64,000 bases of DNA from Adiantum capillus-veneris (taxonomy: Eukaryota > Streptophyta > Polypodiopsida > Polypodiales > Pteridaceae). Below the pieces are notes generated by a model. That model saw nothing but the letters and a program-made list of their open reading frames with translations. It was not told where the DNA came from and did not search any database. The position numbers and the translations under genes were made by a program. Of the stretch, positions 21,552 to 34,640 are shown piece after piece (the stretch's first letter is position 1; every line of letters begins with the position of its first letter). The stretch covers positions 103,899,587-103,963,586 of the forward strand of contig CM043964.1 in the NCBI GenBank assembly GCA_014529385.2, written 5' to 3'.

Positions 21552-24500
21552 ATGGTTGACAACAACACAGATGTCTTCAAGATGTTTGCTGTTGAGGACA
21601 GGTTGGATGGTGACAATTACCCTATGTGGGCTTAGATGTAGGCGATGTTGAGGATGTTGCAGGTCTTGCTGCAAGGATTACTACTATTAGAGTTGTTTTG
21701 CCTACGATAAAACAAGCTCGTTGGGATGTAAAGGATGTGTAGGCTTATGCATTGATTGCGTTGTCTGTGAAGTGCACCATTGATCCTCACATCCGTTCAG
21801 CAAAATTTGCAAAACAGGCTTGGGATATTTTGGTTGGTCTTTATGCAAGTCGCAATGAGGCTAAAATTGCTTTGCTGCGTAAAAAGCTGGAGTCAAAGAT
21901 TATGCATGAGGAAGATGATATGGAAACTTTTCTTGTTGGTGTCAAGGATATCAATGAGCAACATATTTATGTAGGTGAAGTCATTTCAAACAGTTCCCTT
22001 GTGCAGACTGTTCTTGATGCCTTACCAGATTCTTATCAGACTTTTGCTAGTACTTGGAGACTTATGACCCAAGGAAATCCAGAAGTTGTCAAGTTTAATG
22101 CATTATGCACATTGCTATTGCAAGAGTCACTTTCCAGAAAAAACAGGACTAGCCAGTGTACAGTTGAACAAGCTTTTATTGATTCTCAAAGAAAGTGTGG
22201 TAATAGCAATGCAGCCACTTCTTATGATTCTGCTGCGAGTGGCAAAACTTCTGTTCCCAATGCTTCTGCTGACAGCACTTCGTCTGGCAATTTTGGTGAT
22301 AAGGGAAAAAAGAAGATGTGTTGCCATTATTGTAAAGCTAATGATCACTTGCTAAAGCAATGTCGTAAGTTGAAGGCAAAAGAGGCTAAGAAGAAAGAGG
22401 GTGGTTCCATTGCAAATGCGGGTTCCACTACAAATGCATCCATTGTTGAGTCTTTTGTGAAAGGAGACTGTAATGCTGATGTTGATGTAGAATGGGATTT
22501 TACTGCAGAGTGCACTTACAATCCTGTTGTCCACGATGCATGTATGTGAGTTTGCTGTAGATTCACATGTGTCGTATTTCAACAGTGGTGTTACAAAGCA
22601 CATTACCTCACATCGTGAATTGTTCACCTCTCTCGAGTGTGTTCCTCATGGGAAATTCAATCACTTGTGTCAACAATGCCTCTTATACGGTTCAGGGAGT
22701 TGGAAAGATTATGCTTACTGCTGCTAATGGCAATTCTTTCACACTTGTTGATGTACTTTATATACCTGGGATCAAGAAGAATCTTTTGTCTGTATCTGCA
22801 CTTGCTACACTTGGACTTGTAGTCAAATTTATGGATGACAGATGTACAGTTCACGATCTCAGTTGTGGTGATGAAATCGTTGCATCTGAGCTTTTGTGCC
22901 ATGGGTTGTATGAGCTCACTTTGTATGAAAAGTGTGGACAAAATTTTGCAAATGCAGTTGCAGATTCAAGGGCTATTTCAGATGCAAAACTTTGGCATGC
23001 ACGTTTTAGTCATCTGTATTTTGCCAGTTTGCTGCATTTGCAAAAATCTGATATGGTTGCTTCTTTGCAGCCTCTTGAAGCACCTGTCAAACATGTTTGT
23101 GAAGGCTGTATTTTGGGTAAGATGTAGTGTTCTAAGTTTCCAAAGGATGGTTCAGTTCAGGCCACATGCAGGTTGCAACTTGTGCATAGTGATGTTTGTG
23201 GGCCCATGCAAACTCCATCCTTGGGCAATTACCTTTACTTCGTGACTTTCATTGATGATTACTCCAGGCATGCATGGGTATTTCCACTTAAAGCAAAGTC
23301 TGAAGTTTTTATGTGCTTCAAACAATTTCTGACTATGGCTGAAAATGTTTCGATATGTACTATGGGCACCCTCCGTTTAGATCGAGAGGGGGGTAATATG
23401 TCTCATGAATTCAATGCATTTCTCGCTAGTCGTGGGATAAAACACCAATGTACAGTGCCTTATACACCTCAGCAAAATGGTGTTGCTGAGAGGAAAAACA
23501 GGTCACTTATGGAAATGGCACGATGTAAAGTCAAGCTTTGTCGCATTCTTTTTGGCTTGAGGCCATCATGTGTGCCACTTATGGACTAAACAGGTGTCCT
23601 ATGAAAGCTTTGCAGTCTATTACTCCATATGAAGCATGGAATGATAGAAAGCCTTCTATTGAGCACATGCGTGTTTTTGGCTGTTTGGCATATGCTTTGG
23701 TGCCACAAACATAGCGTAGAAAATTGGATGATAAGGCTGTCAAATGTATTTTTGTTGGTTATAGTACTGAAAGCAAAGGTTACAGGTTGTATCATCCGCA
23801 AAAAAAACGTATTTTGGTTTCACGGGATGTAGTGTTTGTGGAAGATTCTGTTCAGCCCTTGCTGTCATGTACTAGAGACAATAATGTAAGCTCACAGGAC
23901 ATTTATGACACTTTGTTGCCTTTTTTCAGTGGTGGAAATATAAATCTAAGTTCCAACGAGGCAATGTACAACCTATGGGGTTTTCTGAAAATGTTACAGA
24001 TCAGCCTATTACTGATGCAGATGTACATGATGTACTTGATGAGGAAAGGAGTGAAAATGAGCAGGCTAGAGGTATGCCAAAATGGCTGGTGCACACTTTG
24101 CGTGACAGTAAATTGGATGCACCTTTGTCTAGTCGTACTCGTTCAAGCTCTCGCCATGTATCTTATGCATCAGATTGTTATGCTTTGGCTGTGTCTATCT
24201 TACATGATGTTGAGGAGCCTCTGTCTTTTGATGAAGCACAGAATTCAAAAAATTGGATGGTTGCCATGCAACCAGAATGTGATGCACTTATAGAAAATGA
24301 CACATGGACTTTATGTGATTTGCGTCCTGGCAAAAAGGCCATTGGTACGAAGTGGGTTTACAAGTTGAAAGGCAAGCCGAATGGTGAGATCGATCGCCAT
24401 AGGGCTCGACTTGTTGCAAAGGGTTATGCACAATGGAAAGGCATAGATTATGAAGATACTTTTTTCTCTCCCATTTGTCGTATGACTACTGTGCGTATTC

Positions 24501-25796
24501 TATGTGCATTGGCAGCTCATTTTGGTTGGGATGTACATCAATCAGACATTGTTATTGCTTTCTTGAATGACTACATATTTGAGGAAGTTTATGTAGCGTA
24601 GCCTCACGATTTTGTCAAGAAAGGACAAGAGGATAAAGTGTGCAAATGTAACAAGGCTTTGTATGGGTTGAAGCAATTTTCTCATGCTTGGTATGAGAAA
24701 GCTGGCACTCATTTGGTCAAACAAGGCTTTTGTAACAGTCCAACAAAAAGCACATTGTATGTAAAGCGTGAGGGTGATGTACTTCTCATCGTGGTTCTTT
24801 ATGTAGATGATTTGCTGATCACTGGACCAAATGAGAGACATATTGATGAATTTAAGGCTGATTTGAATGCTACTTTCAAGATGAAAGATTTGGGGTTGTT
24901 GCATCATTACTTGGAAATACAGTTTAAGCAGTGTGATGGTGGTATTGCCTTGTGTCAAAAAATAGAGACATTGCTATGTAAGTTTGGACTTGAGGATTGC
25001 AAACCTATTGCCACTCCCATGGAAACAGGTTTGAAGTTGAGTCTACATGATGCTGGCGATCCTGCTGATGTCACTCTTTACCAAATTGTTGTTGGCTGCC
25101 TCATTTATGTATGCAACATGAGGACATATATTCAGTTTGCAGTCTCACAGGTCAACAGATTTATGCATAGCATAGGGTCTAAGCATTGGCAGGCTTTCAA
25201 GAGTATTTTTCTCTACCTTAGTGGCACTTTACATCTTGGCTTGTTTTATCCCAAGGGGGGATCATTGCCGCCAGATTTACATGATTTTTCGGACTCAGAT
25301 TGGCTGGTTGTTTTGACACACGAGTATCCACAAGTGGTTTTTGTTTCATGCTTGGCAGTTCATGTATATCATGGTTGAGCAAGAAGCAACCTATTGTGGC
25401 CACTTCGAGTTGTGAGGCTGAGTACATGGCAGTCTTCACAGCTACGGTTGAGTGTGTATGGCTCAGACGCCTTATGGCTAATTTGGGTGTTGGACAAGAC
25501 AATGCCAACACTATCTACACTGACAGTCAGAGTGCATTGGCAGTTGCGAGGAACCCAGTTTTTCATGCTTGCACAAAGCACATTGAGGTGCATTACCACT
25601 ATGCTAGCGAGAGGCTCTCAGCAGGAGAGATCAGCTTGGCTTATGTGCCAACACAGGACAACCTTGTAGATCTTTTCACAAAGGAATCGTCTCGTGTAAA
25701 GCTCGAATCTTTTCGCAAATATTTTCACCCTAAACTGCACCAGGTGGTCCATGATTTGAGCAGTAGAAGATGCAGCCAAATTCTTTTGAGATAAAG
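21552..25796 (+). pseudogene. Copia gag-pol, nearly full length, decayed, nested in the MULE
   Basis: The reading starts MVDNNTDVFKMFAVEDRL at 21552, with stops soon after (TAG at 21633), and then follows copia order. Gag to 22549 ends with a zinc knuckle CHYCKANDHLLKQC (near 22325). Protease: the expected DSG reads FNSGVTKH (near 22580), losing the catalytic Asp. Pre-integrase LWHARFSHL (22990). Integrase: DVCGPM and FIDDYSRHAW near 23190-23270, LRLDREGG (23375), QQNGVAERKNRS (23470). RT: GTKWVYKLKGKPNG (24345) and LYVDDLL (24800). RNase H: ATSSCEAEYMA (25400) and TDSQSALAVA (25520). The body ends near 25794. At least six stops or frameshifts inactivate it. It splits the MULE interior; its 3' LTR is not seen. 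Confidence 0.9.
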
Positions 25797-26152
25797 GCAA
25801 CAAAGCATGGCATGTATGGCAGCATATTATGCAAAATTCATCAACAAGAAGAGTCTTACTACAACAATGAGGACAATAAATACACCGCCATTTTTTGAAG
25901 CGGACATGACTTCGCCCTCGCTGGTGTTTGTGCTTCAACGAACCGGTGAGTCTCCTAGTCTTGTTTGGCTGGGGGCTACCATTGAGTGCATCCGTAAGAT
26001 GATCAATGATACTTGGCAGTCTGCCATGCCCAAGCCGTGTTTGCATGACGTTGACTTGAATTTGTTTAATGCTACCTCTACATGGCATGATCGCCTTCTT
26101 TGGCTCATGGAGATTTTCAGGTTCTCCATAGAGATATTCAATTGTCCAAGAG

Positions 26153-29100
26153 CTACCTCCTTTTGCGCCAATGTCCATGTGGAAAAATTATTCGGAAGAT
26201 ATCTCTAAACTCCTCAATACAAGAAACTATCTCCGTATCAACCCTATCCATATCTTGCTCAAAGCTATGCATGCCAACACCCAATTCTGCACCATCACAA
26301 TCACTCTCTACCTCCACAACCTGAGGACATTCTTGCATTCCATTGTTTATAGGAAGTTCAACCATTGCATGCAAACTATCCACAATAGGCAAAATTGCAT
26401 GTAGCATCGGAAAATGGCTTTGTAGTATTAGGCGCACTCCGTATAGATGCTTGCATTGGGTGGACCAATCTCGGCAGTCACAATAGGAGGTGTAAACTCA
26501 TGTGATACCAAGTGTCCGAAGACATGCTTTGAATCTTGAATAGAAATGTAGATTCATTCACCACCTGAAGAGTATATGGATAAGACTCATATCGCTAAAA
26601 TAACTTCTCCCCACCAGCTAGTGCTTTGGTCGCACTCTTGCTTGAGCCATACACATCAAAACGTTCAGAGTCCACTATTGACATACACATAATGACCTTG
26701 TTTAGGAAAAGTCGCTGATATAAAAATGCAAGGAGAATGATTAATGCTCACCTAGCTCTTGCTTCTGCTTGAAGAACTCCAATAGAGTTCCTCCCATCCA
26801 GGTTCCACTCCTTGCATCACCAACAAGTGCATGCAATAGGTCAAGCACCGATCTATTTATCCTTGCATCCAGCAAAGTGTACTTGATATACTGCCATAAT
26901 CTCTCTACCAGATTTGTAGTGTCCACATTGCCATGGGGAAATAAGCCCCCAAACTTTGGCCAATGCTCACGCCATATACATGACTTTGAGCACCATCCGT
27001 TGGATACATAACATTGAATATTTGCATGCTCGGAGTAGTCCAATAAGAGTTTTTGAAAGCGAGCATCAAAATCTTCAACTTTCAATGCATAAGGTTGCAC
27101 ATCGTAGAATATACTTGATCTTGCAAGTCTTTTGGCACTTGGGGAAAAAGATTCTCTACCCAAGCCTTCTTGGCATGAAACTAGCAGAGTAGGTTATGAC
27201 ATGCAACTTGCACTCGATACCCTCTGTTGTCTTGAGCCCAACAAGCATCATCATCCCTAATGGCTCTCAAGATAGCATTCAGCTCTTGAGGGCACTTATC
27301 TATTATAATTGCATTCAGTCGAATGCTACCCATCCTTGAAAATATTATGTGGATGGTCAATTCAAGGGAAGTGCTCTCCTGACATGTCCTAGGGTCACAT
27401 GTGCACATCATCAACCACACAGGCAATCCGATCCCATCTTGATTAGATAAAATGGCTGCATATAATGGCAATCCATACACATTTGTCTTGAATGTGTTGT
27501 CTATAGCCCATGCGTTATGTCGTGAGAAGCGAATACACATCTCCAACATCCAACTATCTTGAATGATGATAACAAATGGCTTCTGGATGTCTTGCAATGC
27601 ATTTGGATTGTATGGTTGGACATATGTAACCTTTCAAAAGCAGCAAGCATCCGCATAAGGATGCAAGGACAACATATAAAAGTGAAAATGGAACTATTGC
27701 TATAAAAGAAGCTACCTTCCCATCAGCTTGTAGCTTCAAAGTCTCCATATTCATCCCCAACCAATCATTTTCTGATGCTAGACCTAGAAAAAATATCTAG
27801 GTCAAGAAAATGCTATATAGGTTGAGAGCATAAGCACCTTGAAGTCGCAAGCTATATGCAAGCTCCCGGACTTCCTTTGGGATCATACTTGTTGCATGTG
27901 GAAGTTTTGTTTTGAGACAGACATTTTGGCAAGATGGTGAGATGTACCCACATCAAAGTAATCTTCCATGCAACAGTGAAGCACTCGTGGATGAACCGGT
28001 AGATAGTATAAGTCAAGCCAAGAGCTAGGAACATGGCAGTGATGCATAGCATGGAGAACAATAGTGACTTCATCGACTTCTTCTTTGAATTGCACTCATG
28101 CCTTGAAAGGACAACCACACTTCTTTGTTTTTCTCTCTCTGTGCTTGTCTCCTCCACGATGTCTTCTTGAACCACCACGATGACAAACGTAGATGTCCTC
28201 TACCTTACCAAAACTTACTTAGGCTGGTCTTATCTTGACAAGTCTCACCTTATGCTTAAGCGCAATACTCTCTAGTGCATCATTCACGTGGGCTTTATCT
28301 GTTAAAATTTTCTCATGGGTTATTCTCATCAACATTCAACTTTCCTTCAACTTATTTGACATAAGCAATTGGGGAGGGAGTTTTGACATAAGCAATTGGG
28401 AGGGAGTGTTGGATCCTTGCTGCACACTTTACAAGATCTAATCACGTCTCTGATAAAGGAAATAGGTATGCCATGCTTTCTCACATCTGTACACCATTCC
28501 AATTTGACAATATCAATACTTTTGACATGCCAAGGTGAGACCCTTGCGGATCAATGTAACATTCTTCTATGATAGCTGCCCATTGCTCAATTGCTGCAAT
28601 TTCCAAGAGAGGAATCTTCAAGAAGAACTTGGTCGATCCATCATGTTCGGGTCCTCGAATACATAGATTGTCCTTCATCCTGTTCCATCTCTTTATGTCA
28701 TGGACACCTACTTCTCGAAGTGTAGCCAAACTTGGGTTGCAAATCCCATTCATATCTTGAAGCATTAGGTTGTAGCTTGCTCGATCAAAACTAAAGAAGT
28801 GGTGAGAAAGATGCAAGGATGGATCAGGAGACGGGATCCTAGGTTTGACCATGTGGATTGAGTCCCCATCTGAGGCCCCACATGGTTGATTTTGAGGGAA
28901 TTGGGCTCCAGCTTTTGGATGGTCGGCACTACTTGAGTTCCCTTCATTACACCAACCATTATTAAAACCCAAAGAATCCTGGCTTGAATCTGATTCAGAT
29001 TTGCTGCTCACCTCTATAACCTCATTCAAATCAGGTATAGGCCCATCCATTTTACTCTTCATGGCTTCTTCTTCCTGCAAGTTACCCTTCATGGCTTCTT

Positions 29101-29221
29101 CTTCCTGCCAGGACACATTGAGATCGATGTTGTAAGAGTCTTTGATCCTCTCTTTGCCTTGCATTACCTCCTCTTCCACCCAACCCGCATTCAGGTCCAT
29201 CCTCTCCCCCTTTCTTGCCAA
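26153..29221 (-). pseudogene. MULE (Mutator-like) transposase with SWIM finger, multi-exon, mildly decayed
   Basis: It reads leftward from the right terminal repeat, ATG at 29221 (MARKGERMDLNAGWVEEE). Exon 1 runs to about 28481 and has acidic EEEAMK repeats and DLNEVIEV motifs. A block HVPSSWLDLYYLPVHPRV (28030) precedes the catalytic part. Two GT-AG introns (27837-27784, unusually short, and 27715-27631) join the reading into VTYVQPYNPNALQDIQKPF. DDE-domain signatures: AIDNTFKTNVYGLPLYA (27510) and IIIDKCPQELNAI (27300). HWPKFGGLFPHGN and TTNLVERLWQYIKY follow at 26960-26870. The SWIM zinc finger YCDCRDWSTQCKHLYG lies at 26488-26438 and stays open to 26153. Defects: a 1-base shift near 27885, a TAG near 27180 and a shift near 27080. 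The gene is probably dead but recent. Confidence 0.8.
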
Positions 29222-29329
29222 TTAACCTCCAAGACCACCCAAAAATTAGAAACCCTGCAATCGCCCAAATTTGAATTCTCCTGCATGCCCATCGATTTCC
29301 CACGCACCAACGTGGATGCCTTTCACCCT

Positions 29330-29573
29330 TTTGACCCCACCACGTGGGTGTTACTTAGTCCGGGTGTAGTTTTTGTTGAGGTGGACTGCCAGGCGGGCAT
29401 GCCTATCTAGGTTTAGTTCTTGTTGAGGTGGATCTCCAGGCTAGCATGCCATCTGGGTTTAGTTTTCAAGTGACGGACGCTCCAAATCCCCCGATAGCCG
29501 TGCGCCCACTTCCCACCCCTTGATCCCATTGCCACCCCCCATTAAAGGTTGGGTGTTACTTAGTCTTGAGGGG
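29330..29573 (-). repeat. Right terminal inverted repeat of the MULE
   Basis: Inverted copy of 14181-14430. The transposase gene start (29221) lies just inside it, so the repeat probably holds its promoter, as in MuDR-type elements. Confidence 0.85.
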
Positions 29574-30520
29574 TGTCATATGTGGTTGATCCACCCTCAA
29601 CACTGAGTGGCATGGGGTTTTCAACAAAGACCTCATCATGGGATCAACAGTGGAGAATTGAGCACGCAAATCTCAAGAGGTTTGCACCTGTATTTTACTG
29701 AAATGCATGTGAGTTCACTTTTACCTATGCTTGCTTGAGTTTACTCTTTAGATGTCTGTGACTACAAAATTTGTCCGTGTTTACTTTTCTCGGATCCAAT
29801 GGTAGTGCACGTCTCTATTTTTGTCCCAAGACTTCTACTCCGTGGATCCCGTCTAGGGTCCTTATTATAGACCCCATTGCTAAGGTTGATCCACTTGAAA
29901 CTACATTATTCTTGATATGAAAGTAACTTACATATAGATGCAAGGATGTGAGGGAGCTCTATTCTACAGACATATTAATTAATGGCTCAATTTCAATTTT
30001 TCATTAAATGGAATCTAAGCAGATGCTTATATTTTACATTAAGACTTGCCACTCCACATTCCCCTCCGCCCCTTTCATTTTCAATTTGCGTCCCCTCCCA
30101 CGCCTAGCAACGACAGAGACTCTACCTCACGATGCAAGATAACACGATGTCGTGCTGTGACACGTATGTAGTGGGAACGCATGCTACAAGAGTTATCTTG
30201 TAACTTTTTAGATACATAGTTATATTTTCTTTAATGTGCATATGCATATTTAAGTATAATAATATGCTTTCTATCTCATCCTATTATTTATCTCAAGGGT
30301 AACCTATTCTTACTTTACCATCAGAAAATACTATGGAAAAGCGTCAATAGCTCCGCCTCTTTAACTTGGGGCAAAAAGCATTGATTCTTTATTTCTACTA
30401 TCTCATTATCATCTCACACCCTAGCTAGATCCTATATCTAGGGTAAACTCCAATATATATATATTCTATGTATTCTTCATATTTTTCTTATATTTCTTTC
30501 TAAATAACTACTAGGAGGGA
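29574..30520. other. No gene seen
   Basis: Right flank of the MULE. AT-rich sequence with short T/A runs (near 30456). No ORF, tandem repeat or element end was recognised. Confidence 0.4.
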
Positions 30521-30529
30521 ATCAAATCC

Positions 30530-31230
30530 TAGTGGGACACTAGGTGGCATGATTTCAAAGATACACTTATTTTAATGCATTATTGCAAGCATGATTACAA
30601 AGATTTGTCAAGGAGCAATGTCATGCTTTCATATGGCATGAGGTTTCCTTTGGAATCAAATGAAAGTATAGGCTAAGGGGACCACAGGAAGACTTTTGCT
30701 GCCAGAAATGGACCCTATTTTGATGATTTTTTTGCACAAGGTTCCAATCCGAATTGGAAAATGCATATAAAAAGGAAGTCATAGGTAATGAGCTGAGGTT
30801 TCTGCCCATATTTTTACTTTTTTATTTGGAGCCACGGTTGAGGAGATATGATCAAAATACTGGACCCCAATCTGACCACATCATGCAGGGACAACTCATT
30901 TCCAACTTTTCCAGTTTTTGTTTACGCTGGCTCTTCTCTTCTTGTGTAAACCCTTGGGGGTTCCCTTCACCTATAAAAGGGGACCTCTTCTTCCTTGAAA
31001 ACAACTCAAGCATTCAAGCCATTGATGAGAGGAATTCATGAGGGAGTGTGTAGTAATGCTTAATTGTACTTAGTCATTAACATACGCCTAAGCCTACACT
31101 TTCTCCTAGAGGAAGACTAGCCATTCTTGTATGCTATCCTTGGAAGATCTACTCTAATCAAAGAAGGTCGTGGACTTGATAAGTTGAATTCTCCCCTCTT
31201 CTTCTCTCTCCATCAATAATGGTGCCGAAG
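30530..31230 (+). promoter_or_regulatory. LTR-like promoter and leader, possible PBS
   Basis: CACCTATAAAAGGGGACC (TATA box at 30971-30977), a transcript-start-like leader and CT-rich tail, then TGGTGCCGAAGG at 31219, which matches the first part of a tRNA-Phe-type PBS (TGGTGCCGAA). The TATA context resembles the LTR at 45.66 kb. No second LTR and no coding part were found, so a solo or truncated LTR is possible. Confidence 0.35.
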
Positions 31231-31308
31231 GTTTTGTCAAGTAAGATGTGTTCTACATTGATGTTTTCTTGATTTCTTGTTGTTTTCTTTTTTCATCTCT
31301 AATCCAAC

Positions 31309-31371
<63 letters not shown>

Positions 31372-33100
31372 ATCTCATCTCCTTAACCAAACCTATCTCT
31401 CTCATTCTTAGTAATTCATCCTCTCTACAAATTCTAGGTTCTCTTTGCTACAGGTACATCTCTCTCCGTAGTATCCTTATTGCCTACGGGCAAGAATAGG
31501 GCTTGGGAGGGAAACTTCTCATCTCTTCACTTCTCTCATATCTACATTTCTCACATACTATCTTAGATGAATAACCCACATGATGATAATTTCTATCGCT
31601 TTCACTCTGTACGATCTATTAGAATTAACGTATAGATTAGCCGTAAAATACACTTTCAACAACGTATAGTGTTTCTCTTTGGCCCAGAAAGGCTCAATGA
31701 AATAATTCTATCACCGGATCCCATTATACTACCTCTCATAGACTATAAATTTTCTTTTGACGTAAGTGTAGTTATCTTGCTATGAACCAAGAGGATTTGT
31801 ACACATAATTAATCCCAATCATTAGACAAAATATATATATTATGGTAAGCACAAAACTACAATTCCAAAGAACAATTCGTAGCCTATTTGGTCAACCAAG
31901 ATTGAATGCCATTAACTCATCTATTAACCCTTTCATACTACCCATGATACAATATGACCATAGCCTTGATGTTTTCATCTTTGTGTTATTTTGACATTCT
32001 CTTTTGTGTTCTTTCTTTGTGTGTGTGAGTGCAAGAGAGAAAGAGTGGGGCTTCTTTGATTGCACTTCTTTCCAAACCCTAGTCTTCATGGCATCTATGG
32101 TTTAACCCCTTCATATAGTTTTTTGGAGTTCTCTGACAAAATCTCACAGCCATAAGCCCGATGCTTTCTTGGCAAGACCACAAATTTCTCGACAACGACA
32201 GAGAGAGACACACTATTTCACAACGAAGGACATCAAGGGGAAGAGAGAGATTTTTATGGATAACATATTGATTCTCTCATTTAGCTCCTCTCTACTCATA
32301 ATTTTGCTCCTCATTTGTCTTCTCGCTGTCTCTTCTTGAGGCTTCCCGTAAATTTTTCTCACTGGGGTTTGTTCCATTTTTTGCTCATATCCTCATACTC
32401 CCATTTGTTCACACCCACATTGCCTTCCTCATATTTGTGCCCTACCCATCGTTGCGAATGCACCATCATCAGCCGGATTTCTCTTCTCATCTTTGTGCCC
32501 TACCCATTGTTGGGAATGCTCCACCATCATTATTAGAAAATCCTCTAAATCATGTGCATTCAACAACATTTAAATAACCCCTCTTCCCATGCATATTTTC
32601 TTGAAGCTCCACCATCATTATTAGAAAATACTCTATATCATGTGCATTCAACAACATTTAAATAACCCCTCTTCCCATACATATTTTCTTGAATTAATTG
32701 ATTTTAAACCTGTAACTTTCTCGTGAACTCATGTGGCACATTTAGATACTTTAAGGTAACACCCCCCCCCCCCCCCCCCCCCCCCCCCTTTTTCCAAAAT
32801 CGTTGCCAAATACTTACCTTCATGAATTCTAAAAACTCAATTGTTTGCTTTACTCTCCCAATAGGCTGTTGTACAAGTACTTTGATAATATTGCAAGTCT
32901 TGCTTTATGTCCTCTGTTCTAGATTTTGGCTTAGCTTATAAAAGGATTTTGGAACCTATATCCACGTGTTACCTTGATAGAAACCTTGTGCTTCTACTAC
33001 CTGTCAAAGGTGCAACAGAAAAAGGTGAATTGAGCAATAATCTCATTTGCAACCATAAGAAAACCTCCTCTCCAGTTTATCGCGATAGATCTCCTTGTAG
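31231..33100. repeat. Low-information stretch with (AT)n(GT)n, tandem duplication and C-run
   Basis: (AT)n(GT)n at 31309-31368. An 88-bp tandem duplication at 32518-32605 and 32606-32693 (GCTCCACCATCATTATTAG...). A run of about 28 C at 32761-32788. No gene seen. Confidence 0.75.
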
Positions 33101-33255
33101 ACGAGCTCCAATGCTATACAACTCCAATGGCTATGGAGACCGGGTTCCTCGCTGCCAAAAGTATCGGGGGGTTGGGGGGGGGGGGGGGGGCTACATATGT
33201 AGGGTAATAGGCTAGCAAGACCGGTTTCCTTGCAATGGCTATACAACTTTAGTTG

Positions 33256-34640
33256 TTAGAGTACATCGTGGTTGTATACTAGGAAAATCCAATCTCCAAA
33301 ATTAGCCTCCATAATAATCACACTCTCACATGTAGCACTACAAATAGCATTGTACTCCCCCTCTGTGGAAGATAAGGCAAGTGTAAGCTGTTCCTTAATG
33401 CTCCATGAAAGTGCTCCTGAGCCAAAGGAAAAGGTGTAACCTGTAGTTGACCGTCTTCCATCTAGATCTCCACCCCAACTCAATCACTCCATCCTTGTAG
33501 AATGATCTTGAAGTCTGTACTTCCAACTGCATAGTGAATGCCTAATGACTTGGTTGCCTTTAAATACCAGAGAGTCCAAAGAGCTTGCTCCAAATGTAAC
33601 TTGGAAGGTCTTTGCATGAAAGACCAAGAAGTCCAACTAGGAATTGACATCAAACTGGGTGTTGAGAACCCAAATAAGAGAATTGACTAGTTTTTGATAC
33701 TTGGTAGCATCTGATACATTTGAGGAGTCATACTATGACAACTTCTGATTGGGATCCATAAGAGATGAGATAGGTTTGCACTTAGTCATACCAATTTTCT
33801 TCCCAAAACTCTGAGACATAGCACTCCTGAGAGAGAAAGATGGCCCCCTTCATCTGCCATATCTCCAATCCAAGAAAGTAGTGAAGCAACAGAGATTTGT
33901 CATCTCAAACTCCTTAGCCAAGGTCTCCATAATACTATGGATGTGCTCAACATGGCTACATGTAATCACAAGGTTGTCCACATAGATCATAATAAGATTC
34001 ACCAATCCTACCTCACTATAAATATACAAATGTGGGTGTGTAGAAGTATGTTGAAAGAAGTGCCATAGGAAGAAAGAGTCTATCTTCTGGTACCATGCTT
34101 AAAGGGATTGATTCAAGACATAGAGAGCCTTCAACAACCTACAAAACATGTCACTATAATTTAAATTCAAGAACCCTAGAGATTGTTCCACATACACCTC
34201 TTGCTCCAAGTTGCCATTAAGAAAAGCCAAAAAATGGGCCACTTGAAAAAAGGCAGCAAAGGGCAAAAACTATTTGAATGGTCACCATCCTTGCCACAGT
34301 CGGTGCAAAGGTCTCATCATACACCTTGTCTTTGAGAGAAGCCCCTTTGGAAATGGGTCATGCCTTGTGCTTATCCAAAGAACCATCAGATATGTACTTG
34401 GTCTTGTAGACCCATTTGACCAATCTTTTCACTTGGCATGCCATGAAACCAAATCCCAAAAGTTATTCTTCTTTATGAAATCAAGTTCTTTCGGCATGGC
34501 CAACTTGCATTTTGGTTGTGAAAGGGCCTCCTCAACTGTTAGAGGATCTCTATCCCTGATCGCGCTGTTGACATCAAAGCATAGTTTACTTGTAATAAAG
34601 TCCCGTCTATCTTAACAAATCAAAGTCGTTGAGAGCGTCG
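33256..34640 (-). pseudogene. Copia RT-RNase H fragment (left copy)
   Basis: Read leftward: RDRDPLTVEEALSQPK at about 34555-34508, NGNLEQEVYVEQSLGFLN near 34200, LIMIYVDNLVIT near 34000-33960, and RNase H SWGGDLDGRRSTTGYTFSFG ending 33256. The RT motif YVDD is YVDN. Many stops. The end toward the LTR (about 34640) has no integrase; that part lies at 45.1-45.4 kb. Confidence 0.8.

Larger units (their letters stand above)
14181..29573. mobile_element. Large Mutator-like element (~15.4 kb) with Ulp1-type gene and nested insertions
   Basis: The left end (from CCTCAGGACTAAGTAACACC, 14181) and right end (reverse complement CCTCAAGACTAAGTAACACC, ending 29573) are inverted repeats of about 245 bp at roughly 85% identity. 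TGTCATA stands directly outside both (14174-14180, 29574-29580), seven of the nine bases expected for a MULE target duplication. A Ulp1-protease-type pseudogene reads inward from the left, a MULE transposase with SWIM finger reads inward from the right, starting about 110 bp inside the right repeat. The centre holds tandem repeats and a copia insertion. Gene content and layout match Kaonashi-like MULEs described in plants. Confidence 0.75.

Noticed and set aside
25618-26178. Minus-strand 186-aa ORF overlapping the copia 3' end
   Set aside because: It runs antisense through copia RNase H codons; a Cys-rich patch is not enough to call a zinc protein.
28481-29221. Reading the 246-aa ORF as an independent host gene
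   Set aside because: It begins just inside the MULE terminal repeat, on the same strand and directly upstream of the transposase exons, so it is better explained as transposase exon 1.
31248-31499. 83-aa ORF over the (AT)n(GT)n tract
   Set aside because: The core is Ile-Tyr and Cys-Val repeats from the microsatellite.
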